NCBI GenBank assembly: GCA_019322435.1
Contig: JAHWIR010000008.1
Span: 1-64,000 of the forward strand
DNA length: 64,000 bases
Origin: Candidatus Woesearchaeota archaeon
Lineage (GTDB): Archaea; Nanobdellota; Nanobdellia; Woesearchaeales; WJKL01
Direction of reading: 5' to 3'
Positions 33,990 through 42,114 of the stretch are shown here, one piece after another; within the stretch, counting starts at the first letter, position 1; each line of letters starts with the position of its first letter. Both the position numbers and the translations under genes were made by a program. The notes beneath the pieces were generated by a model that did not search any database, was not told where the DNA came from, and saw only the letters and a list, made by a program, of their open reading frames with translations.

Positions 33990-35099
33990 TTAATCACCCT
34001 CCCCTATTGATTGATTTTTGTTATCCGCAGTAGCTATTAAAACAATTATATCGTCCTCTTTTTTGATATTTCCTAATTCCTCTAAAGAAGCGTAAACCGA
34101 TCTTGAAGAAAATTCTAAGTCAGGAAGTTCTTGTTCATGAGTTGCTTCTATTTGCTGATCTGTAACAGAAACCGCCACTCCTTTTGTTTTACTTAAAATA
34201 TCCATTATTTTAAAGAAATTAAAGCAGGTATCTGATGCAATTGCTTCAGCTTTAGATTCTATTGGGTTCTCAATCACTACAATATCCATCCTATTTTCGA
34301 TAGTATAGCCTTGTGTAATTGGGTCTGCTCCTTGTATTTGGACTGTCACAAATTTTGGCATTTTATCAGTCAGACCCATGTCTACCAAATCATTAAACCC
34401 ATAATATTGAGCAACAATATTGCCACCACTACCTACAGGGATAACAACCAAATCTGGAATATCCTGCATTTGAAGGAATATTTCATAAGCAATGGTCTTA
34501 AGTCCTTGTGAATAAGGAAGATTAGTAACAGGAAAACCATTATAGACTGAATCATCAGATCCACAGAATTCGAAAAAATGTTCATAACTTCTAATTAAGT
34601 CTTGATCATATATTACTTCAGATTGTTTTTCTAATTTTTCTTTTTTTGGTGTGGGGGTGTCTTCAGGAACAAATACTATTGACTCTAATCCTGCTTTGCT
34701 TGCATAATATCCTAGAGATATTGCTGCGTTTCCTGTTGAAGGGATTGCTATTCTATTTTTTCCTGAGCTTAAAGCGTCAGAAACAAGCATAACCATTCCT
34801 CTATCTTTAAAACTTTGGGTTGGATTTTTCCCCTCATCTTTTAAGTAAATACCTTCCCGTAATTTCAATAAGGGCGTGCTTCCTTCTTCATCAGTAATTT
34901 TATCTACTATATCAAAAGGGATGCAATTCTTAAATCTCTTAATACCTTTTTCATCTGAGGTTAATGATTGTGGCAAAGTGTATGATGGAGTCCAAATATT
35001 CATTGGAACGCCACCAATAGACAATTCTGGATGCTTGTGTTCATTAGGATTGTTTGCCCTAAAGCTACAAACATCACAAGATAGATAATCTATTTTCAT
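33990..35099 (-). CDS. Threonine synthase-like PLP enzyme
   Basis: 369 residues of fold type II: GSTPLLKL, then YLKDEGKNPTQSFKDRGM with the PLP lysine (Lys98), PSTGNAAISLGYYA and the phosphate loop IPVGSGGN. A CxxC (Cys8, Cys11) starts the protein. It resembles ThrC, which converts O-phosphohomoserine to threonine by beta/gamma replacement, but nothing else in this operon belongs to threonine synthesis, so it may make a different beta- or gamma-substituted amino acid. One base separates it from the radical SAM gene. Confidence 0.85.
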   Translation of the reverse strand: MKIDYLSCDVCSFRANNPNEHKHPELSIGGVPMNIWTPSYTLPQSLTSDEKGIKRFKNCIPFDIVDKITDEEGSTPLLKLREGIYLKDEGKNPTQSFKDRGMVMLVSDALSSGKNRIAIPSTGNAAISLGYYASKAGLESIVFVPEDTPTPKKEKLEKQSEVIYDQDLIRSYEHFFEFCGSDDSVYNGFPVTNLPYSQGLKTIAYEIFLQMQDIPDLVVIPVGSGGNIVAQYYGFNDLVDMGLTDKMPKFVTVQIQGADPITQGYTIENRMDIVVIENPIESKAEAIASDTCFNFFKIMDILSKTKGVAVSVTDQQIEATHEQELPDLEFSSRSVYASLEELGNIKKEDDIIVLIATADNKNQSIGEGD

Positions 35100-35100
35100 T

Positions 35101-36276
35101 TTATTCTCTTATTAAATCCATTATTCTTTGAGATATTCTTCTTGAATCTTTAATTGTAATTGCTGAATTCCAAATCGGTGAGCAATATTCACATTCTTGT
35201 TCATCATACAAAATATTGGCATTGTAAGTTTTATTGAATTCTTTTATTGCATTGATTATTCTTTCATTGCAATTAGCACAGTTTCCTGAAGTTGTATGTG
35301 GGAATAATTCATTTCTTTCAATTCCTGGAGCAACTCCCTGGCTTCCGCTTAATATTTCTTCATCAAAATAACCACCAAGTCTTAAGTCTCTACCTGCTCC
35401 TAATTCCTTAGTTACTCCTCTAACAACTTCTATAACGCTCCACAACCAAGGAACCCTATATGATCCTATTTGATATAGATAATCTGCGAGTGAATGTGCT
35501 TGTAAAGAAGTTGGCTCAATAGATACTGCATCAGAGCCATTATTGAAAGCGAATATTGAGGTTTCTACAGCATCATCTATTGCTTCTTTTTCAGTTAAAA
35601 AAGGCGGTTTTTGATTTACATAAGTTAAGGCCCTGAAATCATAGTCGTGCAGTGTTCTAATTGCTTCTAGATAAACATCTAAATTAGGCATATTTTTATG
35701 ATGACATAGCTCTCTTATATCCGGGTTAGTAGATTCGAGTCCAATGCCTACTTCAATCAGACCTTTATTCACGCTTTTTATGTTCTCAATAACTTCTGGA
35801 GTTACATATTCTGCTCTAGATTCTATGATTGTTTTTTTAATTCCTAGCAAGGAGTCAATTGAAGAAAATATTTCTTTCATTGCTTCAATTGGAACCTCTT
35901 CTGGATTAAGAAAACTTCCCAGATTATATAAGCAAAGAACAGGATAATCGTTAATGTCAAAATCAAGATTCCTTTCTATTGAGCTTCCATCAATTACGCT
36001 TTTCCATTGAGTAATATACTCTTCTGTAGTTACTGGGGTATCTGTTGTTCCTTCATAATGCCCGCATGTTGAGCAGCCTTGATTTAATCCATAATGACTG
36101 CATCCTGTGGATCTTAGAACAACCATAATCCTATCTATTGTTTTGTTCTCAAACCAAAATTTATTTATCTCAACTTCGGCAGGTTTGTTATGATCATATT
36201 TTCTAGGGGGTGATTGTTTTCTTAATTCTTTTAGCTTTTTTTCCACAAGCTCCAAAGCTGTCTTGAATTCATCCAT
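35101..36276 (-). CDS. Radical SAM protein of the COG1244 / archaeosine synthase RaSEA type
   Basis: 391 residues. Cysteines 59, 68 and 71 (GCSHYGLNQGCSTCGHY, spacing x8, x2) can hold the 4Fe-4S cluster. Family stretches follow: YNLGSFLNPEEVP, ESRAEYVTPE, EVGIGLESTNPDIRE, QKPPFLTEKEAIDDA and VPWLWSVIEVVRG, then a C-terminal cysteine set (CANC near 330, CEYC near 360). These match COG1244, whose studied member RaSEA cleaves a lysine adduct on tRNA to give archaeosine. No ArcS or TGT gene is near. Either it modifies tRNA or it is a paralogue recruited for C-N bond chemistry on a small molecule. It overlaps the PaaK-like gene by 8 bases. Confidence 0.85.
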   Translation of the reverse strand: MDEFKTALELVEKKLKELRKQSPPRKYDHNKPAEVEINKFWFENKTIDRIMVVLRSTGCSHYGLNQGCSTCGHYEGTTDTPVTTEEYITQWKSVIDGSSIERNLDFDINDYPVLCLYNLGSFLNPEEVPIEAMKEIFSSIDSLLGIKKTIIESRAEYVTPEVIENIKSVNKGLIEVGIGLESTNPDIRELCHHKNMPNLDVYLEAIRTLHDYDFRALTYVNQKPPFLTEKEAIDDAVETSIFAFNNGSDAVSIEPTSLQAHSLADYLYQIGSYRVPWLWSVIEVVRGVTKELGAGRDLRLGGYFDEEILSGSQGVAPGIERNELFPHTTSGNCANCNERIINAIKEFNKTYNANILYDEQECEYCSPIWNSAITIKDSRRISQRIMDLIRE

Positions 36277-37654
36277 CCTGATCTCCTTGTATTCTGTTTA
36301 ATAGAGAGATTATGGGCCTATATTTGTCTCCTGTATCTATTGGTGTTTCTTTAACCAAATGAACATTGACTTCCATATCTCTTGGGATTAATTGATATAG
36401 GCTTTCTTTTATTCTCCCTTTTTGAGCAGGACTTAGACCAAATCTACCTTTAACTATAAATAAATCTAAGTCTCCTTTTGTATTTTGAACAAGCTGGTAT
36501 TTCAACCCATGAATAGGAACATCTAATTCCAAATACCAATTATAAGCCACATCCATAAAACTGCCCGCAGGTATTATTTCTTTATCATTTACAACAATGG
36601 AATCCATATATCTCCCTTGAGGAGAATCTATAACCCTAAAATTACTTCCACAATCGCAGTTATTTGTTCTTTGTATAGATCCAATGTCTCCTTGTGAATA
36701 ACGTATAATTGGCGTGGCTTCGTTTAGCAAATTTGTACCTATAACAAGGCCTCTTTTTCCATTTTCTACTACATTTGTTGTTTCTGGATCAACAACTTCA
36801 ACATAACAAGCGTCTTCTTCCAAGTGATACTTTCTACTTGTACATTCAAGAGCGATTCTTGTGAGCTCTTCACTACTGAACTCATCCAGTACATTAACCT
36901 TAAAGAAATCAGAAAGTTCTTTTCTTTCAGCTTCTGTTGACTGTTCTGAATGTATAACAATCAGTTCAACCCCTGAATTTTCAAGATTACATCTTCTTCC
37001 CATGATTCTTTTCAAATAAGTGGGATAAGTGGATAGCACCTTGGGTCTTAATTTTTCTATTGTCTTAACAGCTTCCTCGACAGGGATAGTGGTGGGGGAA
37101 AATTCTGTAGGATATTCCCCATCAATTGAAGATACCCACCAAGGACTTGTATAGATAAACAGAGCTAAATCTGTTGGATTATAATTGCCACCACTTTGAA
37201 AATAGAATTGCCTTGCTCCTTGAAGTGTGTCCATGTAAATAGCCTCAGAAGATACAGCAATAGTAACAAATTTTCCGGTTGATCCTGAACTTCTTGTAGT
37301 AAATTCTGTGCTGTGTTTTTTACTGATTGTTTTTTCAGGGAACCCGCTTATCAGTTCCTCCTTGGTCAATATAGGCAGTTTTTGAAAATCTTTCCATGTC
37401 TTAATGTCTTCTGGTTCAAAACCAACAGAAGAATATTTTTCTTTGTAAAGATCAACTGTCTCAAAAGCATGTTTAACTAATTCCTGGATTCTTTTAAATT
37501 GGAGATCTTTAATTTTCTCTAATGGTTGCTTATAGAAATCTCTTATTTTTTCCCATCTAAGATTCATTATTCTTCGAAGTTGGGCATGGTCTCTTTCAGT
37601 TTCTTTTCTCTTATTGCTTGTTCCTAAATTTAAGTAGATTGATTCACTAGTCAT
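36269..37654 (-). CDS. PaaK/CapK-like adenylate-forming enzyme
   Basis: 461 residues with a phenylacetate-CoA ligase-like layout: KLPILTKEELI, the P-loop-like TTRSSGSTGKF (about 119-129), VLSTYPTYLKRI, DEFSSEELTRIA, and RYSQGDIG followed by a CDCG zinc pair. It lacks obvious carrier domains. Expected chemistry is ATP-dependent activation of a carboxylate as acyl-AMP, passed to CoA, an amine or a carrier. It overlaps the GTPase stop by 4 bases (ATGA). The substrate is unknown. Confidence 0.82.
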   Translation of the reverse strand: MTSESIYLNLGTSNKRKETERDHAQLRRIMNLRWEKIRDFYKQPLEKIKDLQFKRIQELVKHAFETVDLYKEKYSSVGFEPEDIKTWKDFQKLPILTKEELISGFPEKTISKKHSTEFTTRSSGSTGKFVTIAVSSEAIYMDTLQGARQFYFQSGGNYNPTDLALFIYTSPWWVSSIDGEYPTEFSPTTIPVEEAVKTIEKLRPKVLSTYPTYLKRIMGRRCNLENSGVELIVIHSEQSTEAERKELSDFFKVNVLDEFSSEELTRIALECTSRKYHLEEDACYVEVVDPETTNVVENGKRGLVIGTNLLNEATPIIRYSQGDIGSIQRTNNCDCGSNFRVIDSPQGRYMDSIVVNDKEIIPAGSFMDVAYNWYLELDVPIHGLKYQLVQNTKGDLDLFIVKGRFGLSPAQKGRIKESLYQLIPRDMEVNVHLVKETPIDTGDKYRPIISLLNRIQGDQDG

Positions 37655-38571
37655 TTTAGATTCACTTTATCTCCATCATTAAGCACATAATCCCTCCCAA
37701 CCATTTCTCCGTCATGGGTTGTTGAACTTCCAAAGATTTTAGCACCTTTAATTTTGTCTTTACCTAGACCTATTTTTTTTGCAAAATCTCCTACTGTTAC
37801 TTCTTGGTTTCTGGGAAATATTAAAGGATCGCCATCTACCTGGCCATTTTTGAAACAGTATACCCTCCTGATATTTAGTAATCTATATATTTCATCTCCG
37901 ATGTCAGTAGGAGAAGATATGTCCACTACATTATATTCTTCATAATCAAATTTAGACCATGCAGCCACAAAAGAGGGTTTTTCTATGATATCCTCTTTTG
38001 ATCTGTATTTATGCTTCTTAGACTCAGAAACATTTCCGGAGATTATTATAAGATAATCTTCAAGAGTAGAGATAACAGAACTCAGCTCTTTTTTATCTCT
38101 TACAGCAACACAAATAACATCGGAATTTCTTATGAACTGAATTTTATTTTTATCATTATCTCCCCCATATAAAGAAGGCACTTCTGCTATTTGTATAGGA
38201 ACGTCGTTGTATACAAAAATGCCTGCTTCTGGTTTGTATGTAGTAAAAGGTGCATCAGATATCTTTGGATTTGAATTTGTCAGCATTTGCATTAAGGTAC
38301 TTTTACCAGAATTTGCTTCACCTACAATTGCAACTTGCCTGTTATATTTTATTGAACTGTAAATATTTTGGGGTGGTTGTTTTTTCTTAGAAGATGTTTT
38401 CTTTTTTAAGACATCTAATTCTTTTTTGAATTTTGTTCTCAATTCTAAGTCTCTGGAATCTTTTGGGTTAAGTACGACTAATTCTTCTAATAATCTTATT
38501 CTTTCTTGTTCTGTGCTTACATGATTGAGTTTTTGTTTTTTTAGTCTAAATGCTATATTCTGGTTTTTCAT
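37651..38571 (-). CDS. OBG/DRG-like GTPase with C-terminal TGS domain
   Basis: 306 residues: a coiled N-terminal part, G1 GEANSGKST (84-92), a degenerate switch region (AEVPSLYGGD in place of DxPG), a weak G4 (SKFD for NKxD) and a C-terminal TGS domain (about 240-306, VYCFKNGQVDGDPLIFPRNQEVTVGDFAKKIG). Family members bind ribosomes, tRNA or act as regulators. It is the first gene of the overlapping operon; GGTG lies 7 bases before the ATG. Relaxed G3/G4 motifs suggest altered nucleotide specificity. Confidence 0.85.
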   Translation of the reverse strand: MKNQNIAFRLKKQKLNHVSTEQERIRLLEELVVLNPKDSRDLELRTKFKKELDVLKKKTSSKKKQPPQNIYSSIKYNRQVAIVGEANSGKSTLMQMLTNSNPKISDAPFTTYKPEAGIFVYNDVPIQIAEVPSLYGGDNDKNKIQFIRNSDVICVAVRDKKELSSVISTLEDYLIIISGNVSESKKHKYRSKEDIIEKPSFVAAWSKFDYEEYNVVDISSPTDIGDEIYRLLNIRRVYCFKNGQVDGDPLIFPRNQEVTVGDFAKKIGLGKDKIKGAKIFGSSTTHDGEMVGRDYVLNDGDKVNLK

Positions 38572-38610
38572 ATTAATGCACCATGTTACCCCCGAGAATA
38601 ATAAGATAAT

Positions 38611-38630
38611 GTACTTTAAAAACCTTCGTC
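38611..38630 (-). promoter_or_regulatory. Promoter of the seven-gene operon
   Basis: Minus-strand GGTTTTTAAAGTAC provides a TATA box about 47 bases before the first ATG (38571), inside the 62-base gap after the TrmB-type gene. The predicted leader of roughly 20-25 bases contains GGTG as ribosome-binding site. Confidence 0.5.
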
Positions 38631-38633
38631 AAA

Positions 38634-39365
38634 TTACTCAGCCATCTTCCACAGCATCTCGAAAAAAGCTCTGTAACTATCTGCTACTTCTTTTGATGTT
38701 ATCAAGAAGACTATTGGGAGTTTTTTAAGGACTAGGATTCCAACGTGATTTGCATAGATGTCGACTGCTGCTGGTGTTTTCATGTTTTTTGGCATGTATT
38801 TTACTTTTGTTAATGGCAAGCTGGAATAGAATTTTCCTGTGGTTTTTGCATCTGCATTGAAGATCATTCTCATTTTTATGCCTTTTTTGATTCTTCTTCT
38901 TGTGTATTGCTTGAAATAAGTCTTTGCCATGAAGGATTCATCCTGGCCTCTGGCTCCAAACACCAAAATTTCATCTCCTTTTTTTAGTGTTGCAACAATA
39001 TTATCATAAACATTCCTTACTCCTTTGTAGCCTTCGTAGGTTGTTGCTTTTTCTTCTGGAAGATGCTCTTTTTCAATTGCTTTTAATCTTGGGATTATTT
39101 CCTGGATCTCTCTTTTTTCTTGTTCTAAGAGATTTAAAAGAGTATTTGGGTCTGCTGCTGAGAAATGTTTTCTGTTTGCTTTTAGATGGAAACTTACCAG
39201 TCCTTTTTCTATCAGTTTGTTCAAGGATTCGTATACTCTTGATGTATGCAAGCCAGATTTGTGAGTTAGGGGGCCTGTTGTTGTGGTGCCTAATTCTAGC
39301 AAAGAAAGATAAATTATTATCTCATTCTTTGTAAGGCCTAGTTTTTCAAGTATTGGCTGCTCCAT
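38634..39365 (-). CDS. TrmB-family transcriptional regulator
   Basis: 243 residues: an N-terminal winged helix (LEKLGLTKNEIIIYLSLLELG...HKSGLHTSRVYESLNKLIEKGLVS), a helical linker, then a TrmB-type PLD-like effector domain (GDEILVFGARGQDES, RMIFNADAKTTGKFYSS). It probably senses a metabolite and controls promoters nearby, plausibly the operon that follows 62 bases later on the same strand. A TATA box (TTTATATAG, 39388-39396) about 25 bases before the ATG indicates a leaderless message. Confidence 0.88.
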   Translation of the reverse strand: MEQPILEKLGLTKNEIIIYLSLLELGTTTTGPLTHKSGLHTSRVYESLNKLIEKGLVSFHLKANRKHFSAADPNTLLNLLEQEKREIQEIIPRLKAIEKEHLPEEKATTYEGYKGVRNVYDNIVATLKKGDEILVFGARGQDESFMAKTYFKQYTRRRIKKGIKMRMIFNADAKTTGKFYSSLPLTKVKYMPKNMKTPAAVDIYANHVGILVLKKLPIVFLITSKEVADSYRAFFEMLWKMAE

Positions 39366-39451
39366 AGCAAATATTAATGTTTGTAACTATATAAACTTTC
39401 TCCTTTTTAGGAGGAATATTATTTAAGCTAAACACTTCCCATCTATACTGT

Positions 39452-39583
39452 ATGAAGAAATGCCCATTATGCGGAAGGATTTTTGTTGGAGATTTTGATG
39501 CCAGCTGCATCGATTGCGGACATGACAATGGCTTAAAAATAAGCCATCGAGCACATTTTATCCAAAACGATAAAATGTTTTAA
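39452..39583 (+). CDS. 43-residue zinc-ribbon microprotein
   Basis: The short frame MKKCPLCGRIFVGDFDASCIDCGHDN... has two CxxC pairs (CPLC, CIDC) 12 residues apart, a typical zinc ribbon. TATTTAAGC around 39419 is about 28 bases upstream, so it is a leaderless gene divergent from the TrmB-type regulator. A T8 tract at about 39610 may terminate it. The function is unknown; such small ribbons bind nucleic acid or protein. Confidence 0.75.
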   Translation: MKKCPLCGRIFVGDFDASCIDCGHDNGLKISHRAHFIQNDKMF

Positions 39584-39682
39584 ACTTTCACAATAATTTG
39601 AGCGGATTTTTTTTGGTTAGGGCTCAGGGCTTGATTTCTGTAAGGTTTAAATATAGCTAAATATTATTGGAGGTAGATTAAG

Positions 39683-40648
39683 ATGGTTAAAAAGATTTTT
39701 TTTAAAGACCCTATCAGAGGGAATCAAGTTGTAAGCGGAAAGCGATTGATTTCTGCTAGTAGAAATCTAGTAGACAGAATTTTAGATCTTGAATCTGATG
39801 AAGCATTAGTTATTCAAAGAGACAGAGATATTATTCCAGGTGAGTATTCTGACTCAAAGAAGTTTATGAAACACGGCAAAGAAGTCAAGCCGAAGAGAAC
39901 ATATACTTTAAGAGAGATGGTAAAGCAGAGAAAGATTCCTGTTAAAATAAGGGAAGAGGCATTTGAAACTATTAAAAATCCATATTTCTGCGGATATTCT
40001 TTTGTTCCAGCAGGAAGAGACAAAGTAAAGAGAAAAGTAAGCCTTGTTGCTTGTTTAGAAGGAAACAGGATATACTGCTATGCGCACCAGGTTAGATTCA
40101 CTGGGATTGACGTAGGACAATATGATGATGCAAGAAGAGTAGAGATAGAAGGGGCTACTGTTCCTGTAAGGGTTCCTTCAAGAACAAAAGGCCAGAGAAA
40201 ACATGAATTTAATTTAAATTCTGTTGCAATAGAGGATACTCCAGACAAGTATTCTATTGCTTATGAAATTGAATCTGAAGGGCATCTTTGCAAGCATAAG
40301 CAATACATGTTCAGGTATAGGCCAAAGAGGGGCCATGAAAAATCTAAGATTATAAATATATGCCCTCATGAGATTGCAGCTTATATGGAAGCTGTTGACA
40401 TGTACTGGAATGAAGACAAGAATATTATTCCTCTGCAGATGTCCCAGTTTGTTGTTCCGACACAATTCTTTGTTGACCAGTATAAGAAGATCTGCAGGCA
40501 GATTGCGTTTGAGAAAGACGGCAATTTAAAGGTTCCAAACTTTGCTCAAAAGGAGATTTTGCTGTGGGCAATTGTTCAAAGAGAAGGACATGATAAAACC
40601 TGCTTTGCTTCAGAAGGAACAAAAGTTAGAAGATATAATTGGTCTTAA
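39683..40648 (+). CDS. Hypothetical basic protein, 321 aa
   Basis: It is preceded by GGTTTAAATATAG and GGAGGT, so it is clearly expressed as a gene. The sequence is rich in Lys/Arg; a central part has CYAHQVRFTGIDVGQYDDARR, and a Cys/His set (HLCKHKQY and NICPHEIAAY) could form a zinc site reminiscent of SWIM fingers. No known family was recognised and no membrane segment is present. It is probably a nucleic-acid-associated cytoplasmic protein. Confidence 0.7.
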   Translation: MVKKIFFKDPIRGNQVVSGKRLISASRNLVDRILDLESDEALVIQRDRDIIPGEYSDSKKFMKHGKEVKPKRTYTLREMVKQRKIPVKIREEAFETIKNPYFCGYSFVPAGRDKVKRKVSLVACLEGNRIYCYAHQVRFTGIDVGQYDDARRVEIEGATVPVRVPSRTKGQRKHEFNLNSVAIEDTPDKYSIAYEIESEGHLCKHKQYMFRYRPKRGHEKSKIINICPHEIAAYMEAVDMYWNEDKNIIPLQMSQFVVPTQFFVDQYKKICRQIAFEKDGNLKVPNFAQKEILLWAIVQREGHDKTCFASEGTKVRRYNWS

Positions 40649-40689
40649 TTACGAAGCTTTTTTAAACCGCTTTTTCTTTCTTTTTTCTT

Positions 40690-41334
40690 ATGGAGATGCT
40701 GTTTATTGAAGCCAAGAGCAAAGCTGATGTTAAGAAAGCTGTAGAGAAAGCTATGAAGTACTTACCCAAGAAAGTTGGAATAGTGACAACTGCTCAGCAC
40801 AAGCATAAATTAAAAGAAGTTAAGAAGATATTAGAGGAAAAAGGAATCAAAGCTGAGATTGGTGGACAAGTGTTGGGCTGCGATGCTTCTGCTGCTAAAA
40901 AGATAAAAGCAGATGTTATTTTATATGTTGGATCAGGAAGATTCCATCCAATTGAAGTGCAGTTAGAGACAGGGAAAAAGGTTGTTATGGCAAATCCTTT
41001 GACAAATGAAGCAAAAGTGCTGGAGAAAGAGGAAGTTGAGAAATTAAAAAAACAGCAAAAAGGTGCTTTGATGAAGTTTTTGTCTTCTGATAATATAGGG
41101 ATAATAGTCAGTACAAAGCCTGGGCAGGAAAAATTGAAAAAAGCAATGGAATTAAAGAAAAGATTAAAAGATAAGAACTGCTATATATTCTTGGCTGACA
41201 CTATAAACCCTGCTGAGTTTGAGAATTTTCCTTTTATCGAGTGCTGGGTCAATACTGCATGTCCGAGATTTGCAGATGGTAAAAAAGGTGTTGTGAATTA
41301 TGGGATTGTGGAAAAAACTGTCAAAAAAGGCTAA
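40690..41334 (+). CDS. dph2: Dph2-like protein, short form lacking the N-terminal domain
   Basis: 214 residues contain domains 2 and 3 of Dph2: GQVLGCDASAAKKIKADVILYVGSGRFHP and IECWVNTACPRFAD, including two of the three Fe-S cluster cysteines (GC and ACP). Archaeal Dph2 is usually about 340 residues, and here the first domain with the first cysteine is absent. The ATG follows TTTTTTAAACC by about 25 bases, so a leaderless start is credible and the gene does not seem to extend upstream. Dph2 transfers the aminocarboxypropyl group of SAM to the EF-2 histidine; whether this short protein can is doubtful. Confidence 0.82.
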   Translation: MEMLFIEAKSKADVKKAVEKAMKYLPKKVGIVTTAQHKHKLKEVKKILEEKGIKAEIGGQVLGCDASAAKKIKADVILYVGSGRFHPIEVQLETGKKVVMANPLTNEAKVLEKEEVEKLKKQQKGALMKFLSSDNIGIIVSTKPGQEKLKKAMELKKRLKDKNCYIFLADTINPAEFENFPFIECWVNTACPRFADGKKGVVNYGIVEKTVKKG

Positions 41335-41434
41335 GAAGCCTATTGAATGGATTGAGATAAAGATTCCTAAGTTTAGGATTCCTGGAATGAAGAACTGGGA
41401 GAAGGAAGACGAGAAGCAGAAGGAGGAAGAATGA
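41300..41434 (+). CDS. 44-residue charged microprotein between dph2 and the methyltransferase
   Basis: Starting at an ATG inside the dph2 end, the frame reads MGLWKKLSKKAKKPIEWIEIKI..., with lysines first and Glu/Lys last, and stops with TGA overlapping the next ATG (ATGA). Overlaps on both sides and a protein-like composition (basic amphipathic segment, PKFRIPG turn, acidic tail) support a real coupled gene. Function unknown. Confidence 0.6.
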   Translation: MGLWKKLSKKAKKPIEWIEIKIPKFRIPGMKNWEKEDEKQKEEE

Positions 41435-42114
41435 AGAAAGAGAAATATTTTGATAAATGGGCTGAAACATATTCAAGAGGAGAATATCCTTTGTTTGAAC
41501 AGTGGAATATTGATAAATTGTTTGAGCAGATTGAGTTAAAAGATGATGATGTTGTGCTAGATCTTGGAACTGGGAATGGAAAACTGCTTAGAGAAGTTGG
41601 TAAAAGAGATTTTGCATGCAGATTAATTGGTATTGATTTTTCAAAAGAGATGTTAGATGAAGCCAGGGAAAAACTAAAACAAGAGAATTTAAATGCTCAA
41701 TTAATCCAAAGAACATTACCTGATATTGGTTTAAAGAAAGAATCTGTAGATTATGTGATAAGCAATATTGCATTGCATCATGTTAAAGATAAAAAGAAAC
41801 TGTATTCTGCGATTTATAATGTGTTGAAGAAAGGAGGAAAATTAGTTTATGTTGATTCTCATGACAAACCAGATGAGTGGTTTGATAAAGCAAAAAAAGA
41901 ATGGTTAAAGAAAGAAGAAAAGTTTGCTAAAGCTTATAAGAAAAGTGCTGATGATACATGGCAAGAAATTCCAGCAGAGATAAGAGAAAAACATCCTCCT
42001 GAGTATCATATAACAACAGAAGAGGCAAGGGAATTTTTAAGAGAAGCTGGATTTAAGAATATTGAGATAATACCAAGCCCTTCTTATTTTATAGTTGTTA
42101 AAGCAGAAAAATGA
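41431..42114 (+). CDS. Class I SAM-dependent methyltransferase
   Basis: 227 residues; motif I VVLDLGTGNGKLL, IGIDFSKEML, and motif IV VDYVISNIALHHVKD define a Rossmann methyltransferase resembling UbiE/Methyltransf_11. It sits in a run of overlapping genes (dph2, microprotein, this gene, U32 protein) and overlaps the last by 4 bases. Substrate cannot be inferred. Confidence 0.88.
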   Translation: MKKEKYFDKWAETYSRGEYPLFEQWNIDKLFEQIELKDDDVVLDLGTGNGKLLREVGKRDFACRLIGIDFSKEMLDEAREKLKQENLNAQLIQRTLPDIGLKKESVDYVISNIALHHVKDKKKLYSAIYNVLKKGGKLVYVDSHDKPDEWFDKAKKEWLKKEEKFAKAYKKSADDTWQEIPAEIREKHPPEYHITTEEAREFLREAGFKNIEIIPSPSYFIVVKAEK

